64,000 nt of DNA from Metridium senile (Eukaryota > Cnidaria > Anthozoa > Actiniaria > Metridiidae): NCBI GenBank assembly GCA_949775045.1, contig OX459106.1:4149384-4213383 (forward strand), written 5' to 3'. The notes under the pieces are model-generated. The model was not told the DNA's origin. It saw only the letters and a list, made by a program, of their open reading frames with translations, and searched no databases. The translations under genes were made by a program, and so were the position numbers. The stretch's first letter is position 1, and each line of letters begins with the position of its first letter. Below, piece by piece: positions 44,501-54,720 of this stretch.

Positions 44501-45818
44501 TTATGATCTCTGTAACCCTGTCGTAAGAAACACTTAGACCTAGCTGGTACAGGTTATCTACTAGCATTCTACTTCTGGTTTGAGTATGAATATTCAAACC
44601 GTTATATATAGGGAGCGGAGGTTCCCGTATTTTAGAATGGCGTGTCTTTCCGCTTGCTTTAGAGGCATTTTTTTTGGAGTTGAATACAATCATCTGTGCA
44701 ATTGTTAGACATGCTTGTGATACATCTGAGGGTTGTTCTTGTATGTTAGACCCATTTAATAGCAAGGATACAAAATACAGCAAGTTAGGTGGCACGCCAT
44801 CAATTTGGCATCCATTTGCGAAGGCTCCATTGAAATTAATGCCATCATTTTCAAATATTTCGCTTCTGATAGTTTTTGCCACACTTGTGAAATCAAAGGC
44901 TTCTGATTGGAAGTCTCGTAATGTTAGCGCATTCTTTAAAAGTGACTGGAGGGCATCACTAAACATTAGGACAACATTTCTTCCATCTGACTGCTCCTTG
45001 ACGTTTTCGCAAAAGTGTCCAAGTAGTTGATTCTTCAAACGAGTTTTGTTGACTGTTTTTATTATATCAAAGGTCTCTAGACGTTTTACATACAGTTGAT
45101 GCAATTCGGAGAGCTTAAAAATGTGTACACCATTTTCTGCCGAGCATTCCATGTATGTCACAAGTTCCGAGAAAGCGCGTGCTTCAGCAATCTGTTCTCG
45201 TTCATTAGAATTATTAGGACTTTTCTTTTGTAGTAGTGACCTGTATCGGTTCTTGAAAGACCTCATGCAATTTCTGTGATATTTCGCTTCGCTTGCAATC
45301 ATATCTGTACCACCTAATTTGGACATCAATTCCATATCCTGAAGATCTGCAGCCATCGTTCTCACTGTATTATCTACAGGAAAAGTCGTCACTTGATGGA
45401 GGTCATCATTTCCTTTTTCACAGAAGATGCAGACATCAATGTTGAAAGCATGCCGTTTTGATTCTCTTCTACTAGTGTCACTGCAATCATCACGTTTCCT
45501 TTTTTTTGACAATGCTTTGTCAAGCTTTGTCTTAGAAAATTTTAAATGGCATGACTTGTGCCAACTGGCTCTGTTATCTACAAAGTACTGTGCATTCTCT
45601 TGATCCTCTTTAAATGCTAAATTTACAGGCAAACAATTTGCTTCTCTAAACTGAACTACGGTTTCTAGAAAGGTTTCATATGCATTAAACCCAGTCCCAT
45701 GTTGAAGGCTATTAAGAGGGCATTTTAGCGGCTCTGAAGGTTGTTTTTCTTGACATATAATACACAGAGACCAGTCTATGCAGGAGTGACAAAACAGATT
45801 GCTGTGATATAACATCAT
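41572..45818 (-). pseudogene. Transposase-like protein with C-terminal FEN/XPG-like nuclease (about 1,400 codons, two lesions)
   Basis: ATG at 45818. N-terminal Cys/His motifs (CIICQEKQ; SWHKSCHLKFS; CIFCEKG; YHRNCMRSF) suggest zinc binding. The core has GALDNIDHNPSSTTSQGSFH (D472, D475), a FALDHVNYSRWLP motif (D807) and PIDQAHEQNNAIVKGSGG (D852, E856). These could form a DDE/RNase H-like triad with a long insert. TAG at codon 736 (43613-43611) lies in an otherwise continuous frame. After a 1-nt shift near 42840 come FDGAAIVHALLPG, VHVVWDAYHPDSLKESTR, NHEEADTRIILHI, VRTVDTDVIVILAGHY and AYTGCDTTSSFCGRGKKTAW. This E/D cluster, DTD and GCD series is the pattern of PIN/FEN1/XPG nucleases. Catalytic roles are inferred. 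Confidence 0.65.
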
Positions 45819-46473
45819 AACGTTAAACAGTTAATAACACTATTTCAAAACACTTATACTATGCATCATGAGTTGATTTTTAATCAGACGTTGTAAGAAA
45901 CAAAACACACATAGAATTGCTGGTTAAATAGATCCATCTCCCTTCTCAAAATGGTTTAAAGTTATTGGAATATACTACTAATTAACTAATAAGCATATAA
46001 TGACATTTATCTTGATTCATTCATTCATTAAAAAAACTTAGTATAAACAAGACAACTCGTTTATTTTGTTGTGTACATTTTAGCTTTTGTTAAGCTAAAA
46101 ATGAAGTTTAAACAATCGCAAGAACACGTATTTTATATAATCTTACCTGAAAAGCAATCCAAGTAGTATATCCAAGAACAATATGAACATTTAACTTATA
46201 ATTCAAGCAGTTTTCCGAGATAATTTCTTCGATATTTACAGCAAACGCAGTGTAGTTCAAAAGACAAAATGGGTGGATACCGCTGACCATCTTGCTCATG
46301 CTTTACAAAGAAGCTCTGCTGACCCGTTATAATTGCAGTTTTCAATAAAACTTTACAATTAAAGTTGTGGCCTCAATTTTCGCCAACGTCTTATATATGT
46401 TTTGTAGAAGTCAATTATTTTAAAAACCCTGACCATTTATAATTTGTTTAGTATAGTGTAAATTATAAACATT
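45819..46473. other. 5' untranslated / promoter region of the 6.1-kb element
   Basis: It lies between the start codon and the right inverted repeat. AT-rich, no convincing coding exon. A ATGAGCAAGATGGTCAGC frame on the minus strand at 46299 stays open 63 codons but has no supporting features. Confidence 0.35.
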
Positions 46474-46807
46474 ACCCACCCCTCCCCTATGAATAACTCC
46501 ACCCCCTCCCCCGAAATCACTGTGTCTTTCTGAATTTGTTTATTTCATTGAAAGAAGTGTTTTTATAAAGTTTATTACAGTCTAATGTATCTTACTATTT
46601 TTTTAACATTGTAATATCTAGTTTTTAAAAAAATAGCCCACCCCTCCCCCCCTTTGTCGTGAAATCTGCCCCCCCCCCTGACTTCGTTTCACTGGGCACC
46701 CCTTCTGAAATCGTTTGTTACATCATAACAAAGCTCTGTACAAAATTTGGTGCTTTAGTCACTTCTGTCACGATTCGGTCAAATTTTTGACCTAAGCGAC
46801 TGGACTA
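46474..46807. repeat. Right long terminal inverted repeat of the 6.1-kb element
   Basis: It mirrors 40713-41031 and ends GCGACTGGACTA. It carries a small extra palindrome, GGTCAAATTTTTGACC, that the left arm lacks. Confidence 0.95.
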
Positions 46808-47089
46808 AAAAGGTCGCAATTGCATGAATGTTTGAAAATCGATGAGATGAAAACAGTTATTCATCCATATTGAATTTTAGCATTATTTTTGATATTTTCT
46901 TTCGTTTTCCTGTTTTCCCCCTTCTTTTTGACTAGTAACAGAGTGGTTTTCGTATGAGTAGGAAACTTACCGTACCGCACCTGAACTGTGCCGTAACCGT
47001 AATTTCTATAAAAACAATCGAAATTCCTGCCATAAACGTACCGTAAATCTGCAATATTTCTTACGGTTAGTTTCTAAAGGTGAATATAA

Positions 47090-47540
47090 AACTACCTTTC
47101 ATTTCTCTGACGATCTTGATGATTGTAGACGATGCATCAGTGCATAGTTTCTTTATAGATAAATTGTACTTCAATCTTTCGAAAAGACGTCACAGTGCTT
47201 CCCTTTCCATTGTAGAATTTCGTGCACATTCTCTTTTATCAAGAACTGCAACATCTACAACGGCCTTCGAGGCATGGTCCAAAATAGAGGAGACGCAGTA
47301 ACTTGCGCAGTGTCCAGGAGAATCATTCCTACCATCACCACAGAGACACAAGTCCTTGTTGTCTGTGTGACCCACACCTCACTGACTACGGGTATAGCAC
47401 AGGTTCGGTCAATTAAACAATTTGTTTTCTATTCCTGCAGAGGACTTCTGACGACTCCCACTTTCGACAATGGCCATTTGAACAATTCCATGATATCTCT
47501 CTGTGAATCTGTTCCCAGTACTTGCTCCATCACATAATGG
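47090..47540 (-). pseudogene. DDE-like transposase fragment
   Basis: Minus strand: VMEQVLGTDSQRDIMELFKW, a stop and shift, then GHTDNKDLCLCGDGRNDSPG, HCASYCVSSILDHASKAVVD and MEREAL followed by TGA and RLFERLKYNLSIKKLCTDAS. The GDGRNDSPGH...ME-E-L...TDA order matches a common animal transposase-like family with an RNase H-like core; GDG and TDA hold the expected acidic residues. The TGA is most simply a decayed CGA. N- and C-terminal parts are absent. Confidence 0.6.
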
Positions 47541-47751
47541 ATGAACTGTATACTGCCAGTTATGATGGTTACATGAGTTAGATTTGCCTCACACAACTTG
47601 CCGTCGTCAACATGCGTACCTCGGTTACCACATAACTCATAACAACAGTGATTCTTATCAAACTTTTATTCAGTAAAACACGACCACATCAGTTGGTAGC
47701 TGCCACCTTATCGTGTCAAAATAAATGCTATTATTATTAAATATATACTAC
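47541..47751. other. Short spacer
   Basis: Nothing identifiable before the palindromic repeat. Confidence 0.4.
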
Positions 47752-47908
47752 TTATTAACCGAGAGTGAGGTCATTACAGGGAAATCTCAGACCAAGGTCT
47801 TGACAGTACGGACCGAGCGCAGCGAGGTCCGTACAAAAAAGACCGAGGTCTGAGATTTCCCTGTAATGACCGAACAGACGAGGTTAATAAGTTATTTATT
47901 ATATGGCT
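47752..47908. repeat. Dispersed palindromic repeat, copy C
   Basis: TTATTAACCGAGAGTGAGGT at the left and ACGAGGTTAATAAGTTATTT ATTATATGGC-type sequence at the right. The halves pair closely (TCATTACAGGGAAATCTCAG with CTGAGATTTCCCTGTAATGA). Same family as 11213-11345. Confidence 0.8.
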
Positions 47909-48960
47909 ATTTTAAAAAGAGAGAGAAAGTAATATTTTTTTTGATATTTTACGACGCGCGTTGCTTTCAAATGGCTTCCCAGTAGTTTTACTGAAAAAGA
48001 GCGAGTTGTCAAACTAGATCAGAAACCGGTTTTAATTTCATTCAGCATTAGGTACGGCTACCTCAACAAACTCACATAAATTTTATTGACAAATTATTAG
48101 ATTTACTGCTGCTTTCCTCATCATTTCAAATCAAATATCGTCTAAAGACAACGGGTTTTGCTTATATCTCAACATCAAAGAAAGTCAAGAAACAAAAGAC
48201 AAGTTTTACAAAGGATTTTATAGCTGACACGAACAAGTGAACCACGATGGATGTTGAAACGAGTTGTATTAATTCGTCGGTCTTGTGGACGTTTGCATCA
48301 AGAAAAAAGCCTACTGAAGCTTATTTTTCGATAAATGATAAGAAACGATGTCACCGACAACTATTGAAGGAATTAATTTGTCTGTGTTGTACTTTATGAA
48401 GAAGATGAAAGTTGAAAGCACTAGGATCGCTGACAGGTCTTTGAATCAAGCAATTCGACCTTTTTCAAGATTGTTTTTAAACCTTTTGTATGCAGAAAAA
48501 GAAAGACATGAAAACTTCCTCACTTCAAGAACGTTGTTAACTTTGTTAACAAACTTATCGTGAGTTTTACAGCTTTTTAAAAGTGACTGAAAAGCAACGG
48601 CATATATCAACAAAAACAGCTCAACTCACCGCCGTGTTGTTTACCGAAAGAAAGATAAATTAAAACTAAAAGTATACTTTTCAACTATCATTGAGGTATG
48701 TGAACGAGCTTTATGTTCTTTAAAGAATTAAAAAAAACTTTTGTGTATTCTCACAACCTTTTGTGTATTCTCTCGTGAGTTTTTGTAATTATATTGATTT
48801 GATTCTCTCAACATTTGCTTGTCAAAATGTTTGCAAAAACAACCAATATGCTCGCCACTTAATTTTCTCTCAGTCGGTTTTTGTTTATTTTATCGCATTC
48901 TATCAATGTTTTGGTCAATTCATGATCGTACAAACGTTTCACCTGCTTTTTGCCATAACA
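47909..48960. other. Spacer without a supported gene
   Basis: A plus-strand ATG at 48247 (MDVETSCINSSVLWTFASRK, 51 codons) has a fair start context but no further support. The plus strand ends in a run of about 14 A at 48968-48981, which could be the tail of a small retro-insert. Confidence 0.3.
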
Positions 48961-48984
48961 CAAATTTGAAAAAAAAAAAAAATG

Positions 48985-49770
48985 ATTTCACGACGCCGGT
49001 CCAGAAAAATCTTGTATTGCCCGTGGTCGTTATCCTCAACTGCTTTTCTTTTATACCTAACTGCAGGATCTAGACTGTACTTGGTGCTCTTGTTTTGGGT
49101 GTTAATTGTGCTTTGTTTTCTGCAGAGTAAGCAGAACATCCCATCTCCTTCTTTGTACATTAACCAATTCACTCCTGTACTTTCAGAGAACGTGAGATCG
49201 TCACACATTAGGCACTGGTGATGGAATCTGTCACCTTTCTTCGAGAAGCGGCTATTCTCAGTAGCAGATAGAGTATTACAGTTGAGATGTTTGCATCTAT
49301 GGAAACTATGGATGGAATTTAACTCTTGTGGGTTAAATGTCGATGACAAAAACTCTGTTTCTTGCTTTAACGTCCAACGTTCTAAGCCATTTTGAGGCCG
49401 AACAGGCACAGAATGACGTACTTTAGGATCACAATCACAATCTTTAGAATCAGAATCACAATCTTGAGGATCAGAATCATGTACTTGAGGATCAGGCAAA
49501 GAATCACTTGAAGCTTTTTTTCTTTTTGGTTCCTGACCAGCTATTTAAATCGTAAGTGAGTTAAATCTTAAAGCAAAACAAGGCCAATTTCCGAAACTGT
49601 TAATGACTCAAAACATATGTAACAAATAGGCAAAAATCGAGAACAACAAGATCAAATCAAGTCTTTTTTTAATGTTTTTTTAATGTTTATAATAAAGATT
49701 ACTTACCAGGAACGGAAGGCTGGGGTTTTGATGGCGAAAAAATATTTCGGATGTCACGCTTGGCCGCCAT
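48985..49770 (-). CDS. hAT-derived / ZNF862-like gene, first two exons
   Basis: Exon 1 (49770-49707) starts AAAATGGCGGCC and encodes MAAKRDIRNIFSPSKPQPSV with donor CCTG|GTAAGT. Exon 2 starts at 49540 after AAATAG and joins in frame (G|CT). It contains EPKRKKASSDS, an acidic DSDPQDCDSDSKDCDCDP repeat, and a TTF-type zinc region (HHQCLMCDD, GVNWLMYKEGDGMFCLLCRK, AVRYKRKAVED). This arrangement matches N-termini of hAT-like, KIAA1586/ZNF862-type proteins. The expected catalytic and dimerisation parts are missing; exon 2 runs into a T-run near 48981. A CACGTG box lies just upstream of the start (about 49779). Confidence 0.65.
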
Positions 49771-50040
49771 TTTTTTCACGTGGGAAGCCGCTGGTCATAG
49801 CCACCACAGGAAGCCCGTTCTATTACCCAGAGCTATTTTCGCTCCAAAATCAATATGGCGTTCGTTTTGACGCCGTTCGCGATCGTGGCTTCGAAACAAA
49901 CAAAAGTAAAGATGTTTACGAAGACTACTGAATCCAGTGATGTTTGTTTATAACTTTATTTGGTAATGAATTAATTTTTAGTCAAAATAGCCAGCATTTT
50001 AAGGTGAAATATCCTGCGATAAACCGCCGTTTGCCGCCTT
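49771..50040. promoter_or_regulatory. Upstream region of the hAT-derived gene
   Basis: TTTCACGTGGGAAG is directly upstream of the ATG on the opposite strand. A small plus-strand frame overlaps but looks incidental. No TATA box was seen. Confidence 0.3.
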
Positions 50041-50044
50041 TTAT

Positions 50045-50600
50045 TGAAAGCTCTGGTCATGCACACTGCCTGGCCACTTCACAACTACATCCATAAAGTA
50101 ATACTGATAATCACATGTTGCTTGAACATTTAGACTATATCGACTCTTGGGGTTTGTGTAATCTGTGGAGTTTGCTGCTTGATTTCGATGTGGGTTCCGT
50201 CTATGGCACCCAAACACATTCTAGAACTTCATCCTCAGTAAATGGAAGTGTTATATATTTCGGTCCGAGATGAACAGTGATAGCTTTACACACCTTTCTG
50301 ACGATCTTTGAAACCACTTGGCGAGAAATTCCAAAAGCATTTGCTGTTCATCGTTTAAATAATACAGCGTGACAGCGACTTGTTTTCTCACATTAATAGC
50401 TGATCTCATCGTTGTGTCCTTTCCTTTAATGAATGGCCTCAGTTCTTCTCTCCATTCCTCTGGAATAACAATCCCTTTCACAAAATTGTCCCACCAAACA
50501 CTCGTCCTTACGTCTTTAACGGCGCTGTTTTCTCACCAGAAAGCGAAATTATCCTTAAAATGTTGCGTCGCCTCCTTGTATGATTATCTATAATTATCTA
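50045..50600 (-). pseudogene. PIF/Harbinger transposase fragment
   Basis: Minus strand: VWWDNFVKGIVIPEEWREEL, RPFIKGKDTTMRSAINVRKQ and VAVTLYYLNDEQQM, then [16 protein letters not shown] with the first aspartate. After a frameshift, [20 protein letters not shown] and [11 protein letters not shown] follow with the second aspartate. These are the DDE_Tnp_4 signatures. The third acidic residue and the C-terminus are missing past 50045. Confidence 0.85.
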
Positions 50601-50609
50601 AATTGAGTC

Positions 50610-51585
50610 TTAGTAAACGACGTCGATACTCGGCAGTCTTCTCCTGGATTGTTCGATCTTGAATGGCAACTCCCAGTCGTGCGATTCATCTATGGGTACT
50701 TTGTTGTTGAGTATCTTCTCTAGAAGAATCAAATCTTTGTCAAGGTTGAATCGATCGACATACCGACCTTCGTTCTGGCGCCTCAGCCTAGGACGCATAA
50801 CGGCATAAAAATTATTCGAAGCACGCTCTTTAGCAAGTTTGAACGAGAGCAGTTCTTCCGATGCTTTGGACTTGGACTTCTTTTTTTTTCTAATTCTTTG
50901 ATCAGTTTTTGTAGTTCAACAAGTTCACTTTTAGCTTCGGGATGCTTCTCACTTGCTGAGCAATTTGTCATGTCGGTACATGGCAGGTTCTTGCATTTAC
51001 TTTTGTAGTGCCCCGGCATGTGACAGTTTGCGTACAATTTTCCTCTGCTTCGATCCGTTTGCCTTGATTCCAGATTGCTCATATTCATTTCGAACTGTTT
51101 CCAATTGTTCCTTGGCGCTTTCTACCTGTGTTTCTAGGACGGTAAGGTTGTTCGTCATTTCCATTTCCTTTCTTTCTAAATAGCTTTCTGGTTGTTTATT
51201 TGTGGATGTTCCCGCGCTTTCGCCATTCCCAGTGCTGTTACTGGCCGAACCGGCATTATTTATCGTGTGGTTGACTGCTAGAGTAGAAGAAAAGTTATTT
51301 TGTATCAAAGTGGATGGCTGAGGAAACAGTTCTTTCGGCGTAAGAGATGGCTGTTTTAGATTTTCTATCTCTTTCTCCATGATACGCTTCTCGGCTAACA
51401 CTAATTTATGAGGTTAGTTGATAATCACATCCAAATCACTTTTTTCCAAATAATTCAGGGATTGTTTCGTTTGAAATCCTCGGTTTTCAAATTCTCTGGC
51501 AAGGCGTTCAAGATGTAATCCCTGAGGGGAAATAAGAAATAGCCATTGATAAACTTCAGAGCGCTGGGAATTATGACTCGACGCC
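50610..51585 (-). pseudogene. SAM-like / coiled-coil / zinc-knuckle protein, decayed
   Basis: ATG at 51585: MASSHNSQRSEVYQWLFLIS and NRGFQTKQSLNYLEKSDLDV resemble a SAM-like helical domain. An in-frame TAA follows (about 51418), then LAEKRIMEKEIENLKQP, a S/T/N-rich linker, a coiled coil (TVLETQVESAKEQLETVRNE), a zinc-knuckle-like LYANCHMPGHYKSKCKNLPC after a frameshift near 51050, and ELQKLIKELEKK. After another shift at the T-run 50881-50889 it ends with FKLAKERASNNFYAVMRPRL and NLDKDLILLEKILNNKVPID. The family is unnamed to me; CxxC..H..C plus coiled coil suggests nucleic-acid binding and self-association. Confidence 0.6.
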
Positions 51586-52017
51586 ATTGTTGAACTGAGA
51601 GTGATCGCGAAGTTGAGATAAGCCGCTAATTAGATGCAGTCAGTCATATTTTGACAGCACACTTTCCCGCCATACACAACGTACCTGAATAATGATTAGA
51701 TATATTTCCGTGTCCAAACGATTGAATTGAAATGCCTAAACTAGTGATCCACGAAGCAACACTAAAAGGGAGAAATACTTGATTTACCTTTCTTGTAGGG
51801 AGTATTTTCGATTGCTTTCCTGAAGTAAACAACCCATTTGATCGCAATGCAATTTTGGTTCGTAATGGGCAATATGTACTACCATTTGCGACCTTCCGTG
51901 AACCGTGACGAGACAAACGTAGTTTTAACTACTTTGCATAACACGGGTTAGCTTGTCAAAACTGGCAAGTTTGCCATCAAAAACTATTTGGCGGCACGCC
52001 CCAAAACTTGGTTTAAC
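51586..52017. other. Spacer
   Basis: Upstream region of the preceding gene. No other coding region is seen. Confidence 0.35.
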
Positions 52018-52231
52018 ACGCTAATTAGATACTTTAAAATTGTTAATTTCGTATCGGTTTTTCCTAGGCAGATAACAACTAACTCTTCACGATTGAGAGT
52101 CAAAACTTTGCATCTCTCATAACTTGATCCATAAATAACTTTAACTGGCATTTTCGTTGTTAATCTGAGCGCTTGTGAAAATTGTGAACGCATTAACGCA
52201 ATTAACAATTGTGAAACTATCTAATTAGCGT
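52018..52231. mobile_element. 214-bp MITE
   Basis: Terminal inverted repeats of about 30 bp: ACGCTAATTAGATACTTTAA and the mirror of CTATCTAATTAGCGT, with AATTGTTAATT / AATTAACAATT inside. There is no ORF. Confidence 0.8.
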
Positions 52232-52357
52232 AGACTATTTTGTTTGCTATTTTAAATGAAAACGGTACTACATAGTACTAGCTTATACTATAGATAATAA
52301 TACAATTAGTGAAAAATTTATCATTATTTATTTCAGGCTAATACTGTTGGCTCTATT

Positions 52358-52425
52358 TAGATGGGCGGGTCTCTCTCTTTGGATGGGCGGGTCTCTCTCT
52401 TTGGATGGGCGGGTCTGCGTTGCTG
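52358..52425. repeat. Tandem repeat, 25-bp unit, about three copies
   Basis: GGATGGGCGGGTCTCTCTCT TT repeats twice fully and once partly. It overlaps the decayed tail of the Gypsy-type frame and encodes proline/arginine-rich text on the minus strand. Confidence 0.85.
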
Positions 52426-52429
52426 ACTG

Positions 52430-52715
52430 GGTCTGCTGTTGGAGATTGACTTAGTCCTTTGTTCACTTCAGCGCTAAAATTAAAATTCTTCCTGTTGTAG
52501 AAGTGACTTCATACGACCTTGTGACTGTGTCGATCTTCTCTTCCACTGTGGAAGGTGTCCACCTTGTGTTGTCCACCTTGTGTTGCAGGATCTTGGATGT
52601 TCACTTTCTGACCCGAGAGCAGGGTTGGTAAGACTTTGCTACTTCTATCGTGGTAATGCTTCTGTTGTTCTTGTCTGTGCTTTAGTCTCCCTATGCTCAG
52701 ACAGGATAAGGCCAC
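52430..52715 (-). pseudogene. Ty3/Gypsy integrase C-terminal fragment
   Basis: The minus strand reads IGRLKHRQEQQKHYHDRSSK, VLPTLLSGQKVNIQDPATQG and HKVDTFHSGREDRH. The RLKxRQxxQKxYHDR...G...V.IQDP pattern is the linker after the Gypsy integrase core. Later frames (AEVNKGLSQSPTADPV) are typical of the pol end. No LTR is visible. Confidence 0.7.
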
Positions 52716-52910
52716 TCGAAGCTAATGCATCCTCTGTAACATTGGAGAAGCTGTTTATGTTTTTGCCTGTTGTTCTTCATCTTCTCTTTCTTCCTGTTCT
52801 TCACTGTCATACTCAAAGCTAATGCATCCTCTATAAGGTTGGAGCAGCTGTTTATGTCTGCAGTGTGTTGTTCATGTTCTCCTTCTTCCTGTTCTTCACT
52901 GTCATACTGC
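52712..52910. repeat. Two-copy tandem duplication, about 100-115 bp
   Basis: AAGCTAATGCATCCTCTRTA (R = G or A) ... CTGTTTATGT ... TTCCTGTTCTTCACTGTCAT occurs twice in succession. On the minus strand both copies encode a D/E/Q-rich stretch (MTVKNRKKEKMKNN and YDSEEQEEGEHEQH). Confidence 0.8.
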
Positions 52911-53335
52911 CAACCGGGACCCCTGTGGAACCCACTTATGCCCAAAGTGGGCGTACATAGTTTCCATCCAATTGACATAGTGTTCTTCCACGCCAAGCTT
53001 TTGGGTGTACACTGATTCAAAAAACCTTATATTATAGTCAATAAGGCCATATGGCATTCTGTTTATTGGCATCCATGTGCATGTATTGTCAGGTTGCTTG
53101 TTGAAACACTTGGATAGGCCATAGGCAATGTTAAGTAGCTGTTTCACTTTGAACAGTTCCATTTGATACCAGACGATCCAGATTTTTAGTAAAATTTTGA
53201 TAGCACCCTCTATGGTAGCCAGTAATCTCAAGTTCCTTATTTGTTTCAACACTATCAGGGATTTTATTGCAGATATCTTCCATCCTAAAGGGGAGTCGTG
53301 AGTCTGTTGATTTCCTTGATGCTATGCAACTGTAC
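52740..53335 (-). pseudogene. Unidentified Cys/His-motif protein remnant
   Basis: MEDICNKIPDSVETNKELEI then TGYHRGCYQNFTKNLDRLVS and a stop; in other frames FFESVYTQKLGVEEHYVNWM and ETMYAHFGHKWVPQ. The YHRGCYQNF motif resembles YHRNCMRSF of the protein in the 6.1-kb element, so this may be the N-terminus of a related family member. Several shifts. Confidence 0.45.
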
Positions 53336-53532
53336 TAGCTTTTCAGCTGCCAAACCTACAATTTTGCTCAATGGAGTGAAATCACCATGCTGAATTCCGT
53401 TCACATGTAGAATAACGTCTTTTCTTTTTGCCGTTACTTTTCACATTTGAATCTATTTTACGTTTTTGAGATCTTGGTAGCATGATTGTTAGCCACACAT
53501 AACCTCTACTTACAGACATTATAAGATTCAAA

Positions 53533-53697
53533 ATGGCCGACTGCTCCCTGTGTAATTTGTCAAAAATGGAAACCTCGCCTAAACGACACGATGGAGAGAT
53601 TTTTAAAGTTGAAATGTTTTTGGCAGGATACTGGTGCCGGCAGGATACTCGGCCACACACTGTATATGTAATAACATTTCGAGAAATACTATTGTGA
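53533..53697 (+). CDS. Possible small gene or first exon
   Basis: AAAATGGCCGAC gives MADCSLCNLSKMETSPKRHD and 54 codons to TAA, with a CxxC pair. The start context is good, but there is no downstream exon or known family. Confidence 0.25.
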   Translation: MADCSLCNLSKMETSPKRHDGEIFKVEMFLAGYWCRQDTRPHTVYVITFREILL

Positions 53698-53817
53698 TAT
53701 GCATTATTTTTAGATTAAAAATTGGTGGTCGGCCCGTTGAAAAACACTCCCGAGCCACCTTAAATCATCACTACTTTCAAGAATTATATTGTTGTAGCAT
53801 GTGAAAGTATAGCTTAC

Positions 53818-54109
53818 CTGTTCGAGTGGAATTGTTTAAGGTGTTTACAGAGGAAGCACAATCATTCCAAAATTTGTTGTTTTTGTGTTTAGGCCACAGG
53901 TTAGTATGAAAATCCGGCCAATACAAACATATGTACTGAATTAATGCTACTTCTTCTTTTGGAGACCATGGGCAATTTGTTCTTGTTATGTCTTTTTCTT
54001 TAGTTTCTTGTCCAAAGAGACTTCTCCGTGAATTACTAGTTCCACATGTATGCTTAGAAACAGGTTTCCTGGGTGTATTCCCCTCCACAACTGACGATCG
54101 TTTCTTCAT
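53818..54109 (-). CDS. SANT/Myb-like domain protein, first exon
   Basis: ATG at 54109 (MKKRSSVVEGNTPRKPVSKH) leads through a basic/serine linker to CPWSPKEEVALIQYICLYWP and NKFWNDCASSVNTLN. The spaced tryptophans and acidic cluster are typical of SANT/Myb-like domains, including those in PIF/Harbinger accessory proteins; a Harbinger transposase fragment lies at 50 kb. The exon ends at donor ACAG|GTAAGC (53818). A possible later exon at about 54420-54345 reads LLDDIFDVLVPDEIREKYYP on the same strand but lies upstream, so it belongs to something else. Confidence 0.55.
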
Positions 54110-54479
54110 CGTGAGTGACTGTGAGACATAAAAAAACAAAAACTTTAAACAAACAAAAACACTTGTTTCCCACGGGGCGCAATGGGGAGCGTTTATAATA
54201 CGTGACAATGTTATATTTCAAGAGTAATATTTGAGCTATTTTATAGTAATCTTTCTTGAGTTTTTAGTAAACTATGGAACAAAAAGTATATGTTCATCAA
54301 ATTACAAACACAAACTTTGAAAACGGTTAGTGCTTTTACTCAGCCAACAAATTGATCGTAGGGATAATATTTTTCACGTATTTCATCCGGAACAAGTACA
54401 TCAAAGATGTCATCTAATAGAGAGAAGTAAATAATTCTTAGGTATGATTTAAATTAATTTCTGTATATACTGGATTTTG

Positions 54480-54720
54480 AGCGATGTTGCATCTGCAAAA
54501 AGGTCCTGCAACTCTGTGATCCACCTTTATGCGACTTCCAGTTGTTCGTCATTTAAGTACGTCGTGTATAGTTCGTGTTTACCATATCCCATGCTTCGGA
54601 AAGCTTCGAGTAGAGTTACCTTCGACCATTTCGCACCCTTGGTCGGCATCTATCGACTTCAGGAGTTCGTTGCATTTCCTGGTAAATCTTGCTCTGGCTG
54701 TACGCCTTAGGGCGCTCCAT
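54480..54720 (-). pseudogene. Retroelement gag fragment
   Basis: Frames on the minus strand: RRTARARFTRKCNELLKSID and ADQGCEMVEGNSTR, then LSEAWDMVN, ELYTTYLNDEQLEVA and WITELQDLFADATS across shifts and stops. This is the helical pattern of BEL-type gag N-termini. The surroundings give no LTR. Confidence 0.5.

Larger units (their letters stand above)
40713..46807 (-). mobile_element. 6.1-kb DNA transposon-like element with long inverted repeats
   Basis: Inverted repeats of 319 and 334 bp bracket one long minus-strand coding region (45818-41572). The outermost bases are TAGTCCAGTCGC and GCGACTGGACTA; TA could be the target duplication, but the flanks (GGGAAA / AAAAGG) do not settle this. The encoded protein combines a putative DDE-like core with a FEN/XPG-like nuclease. 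The coding region has one TAG and one frameshift, so this copy is recently inactive or slightly mis-assembled. It could not be assigned to a superfamily from memory. Confidence 0.8.

Noticed and set aside
46931..46950. GAGTGGTTTTCGTATGAG as an end of the 12231 MITE family
   Set aside because: Only about 12 bases match and no second end is present nearby.
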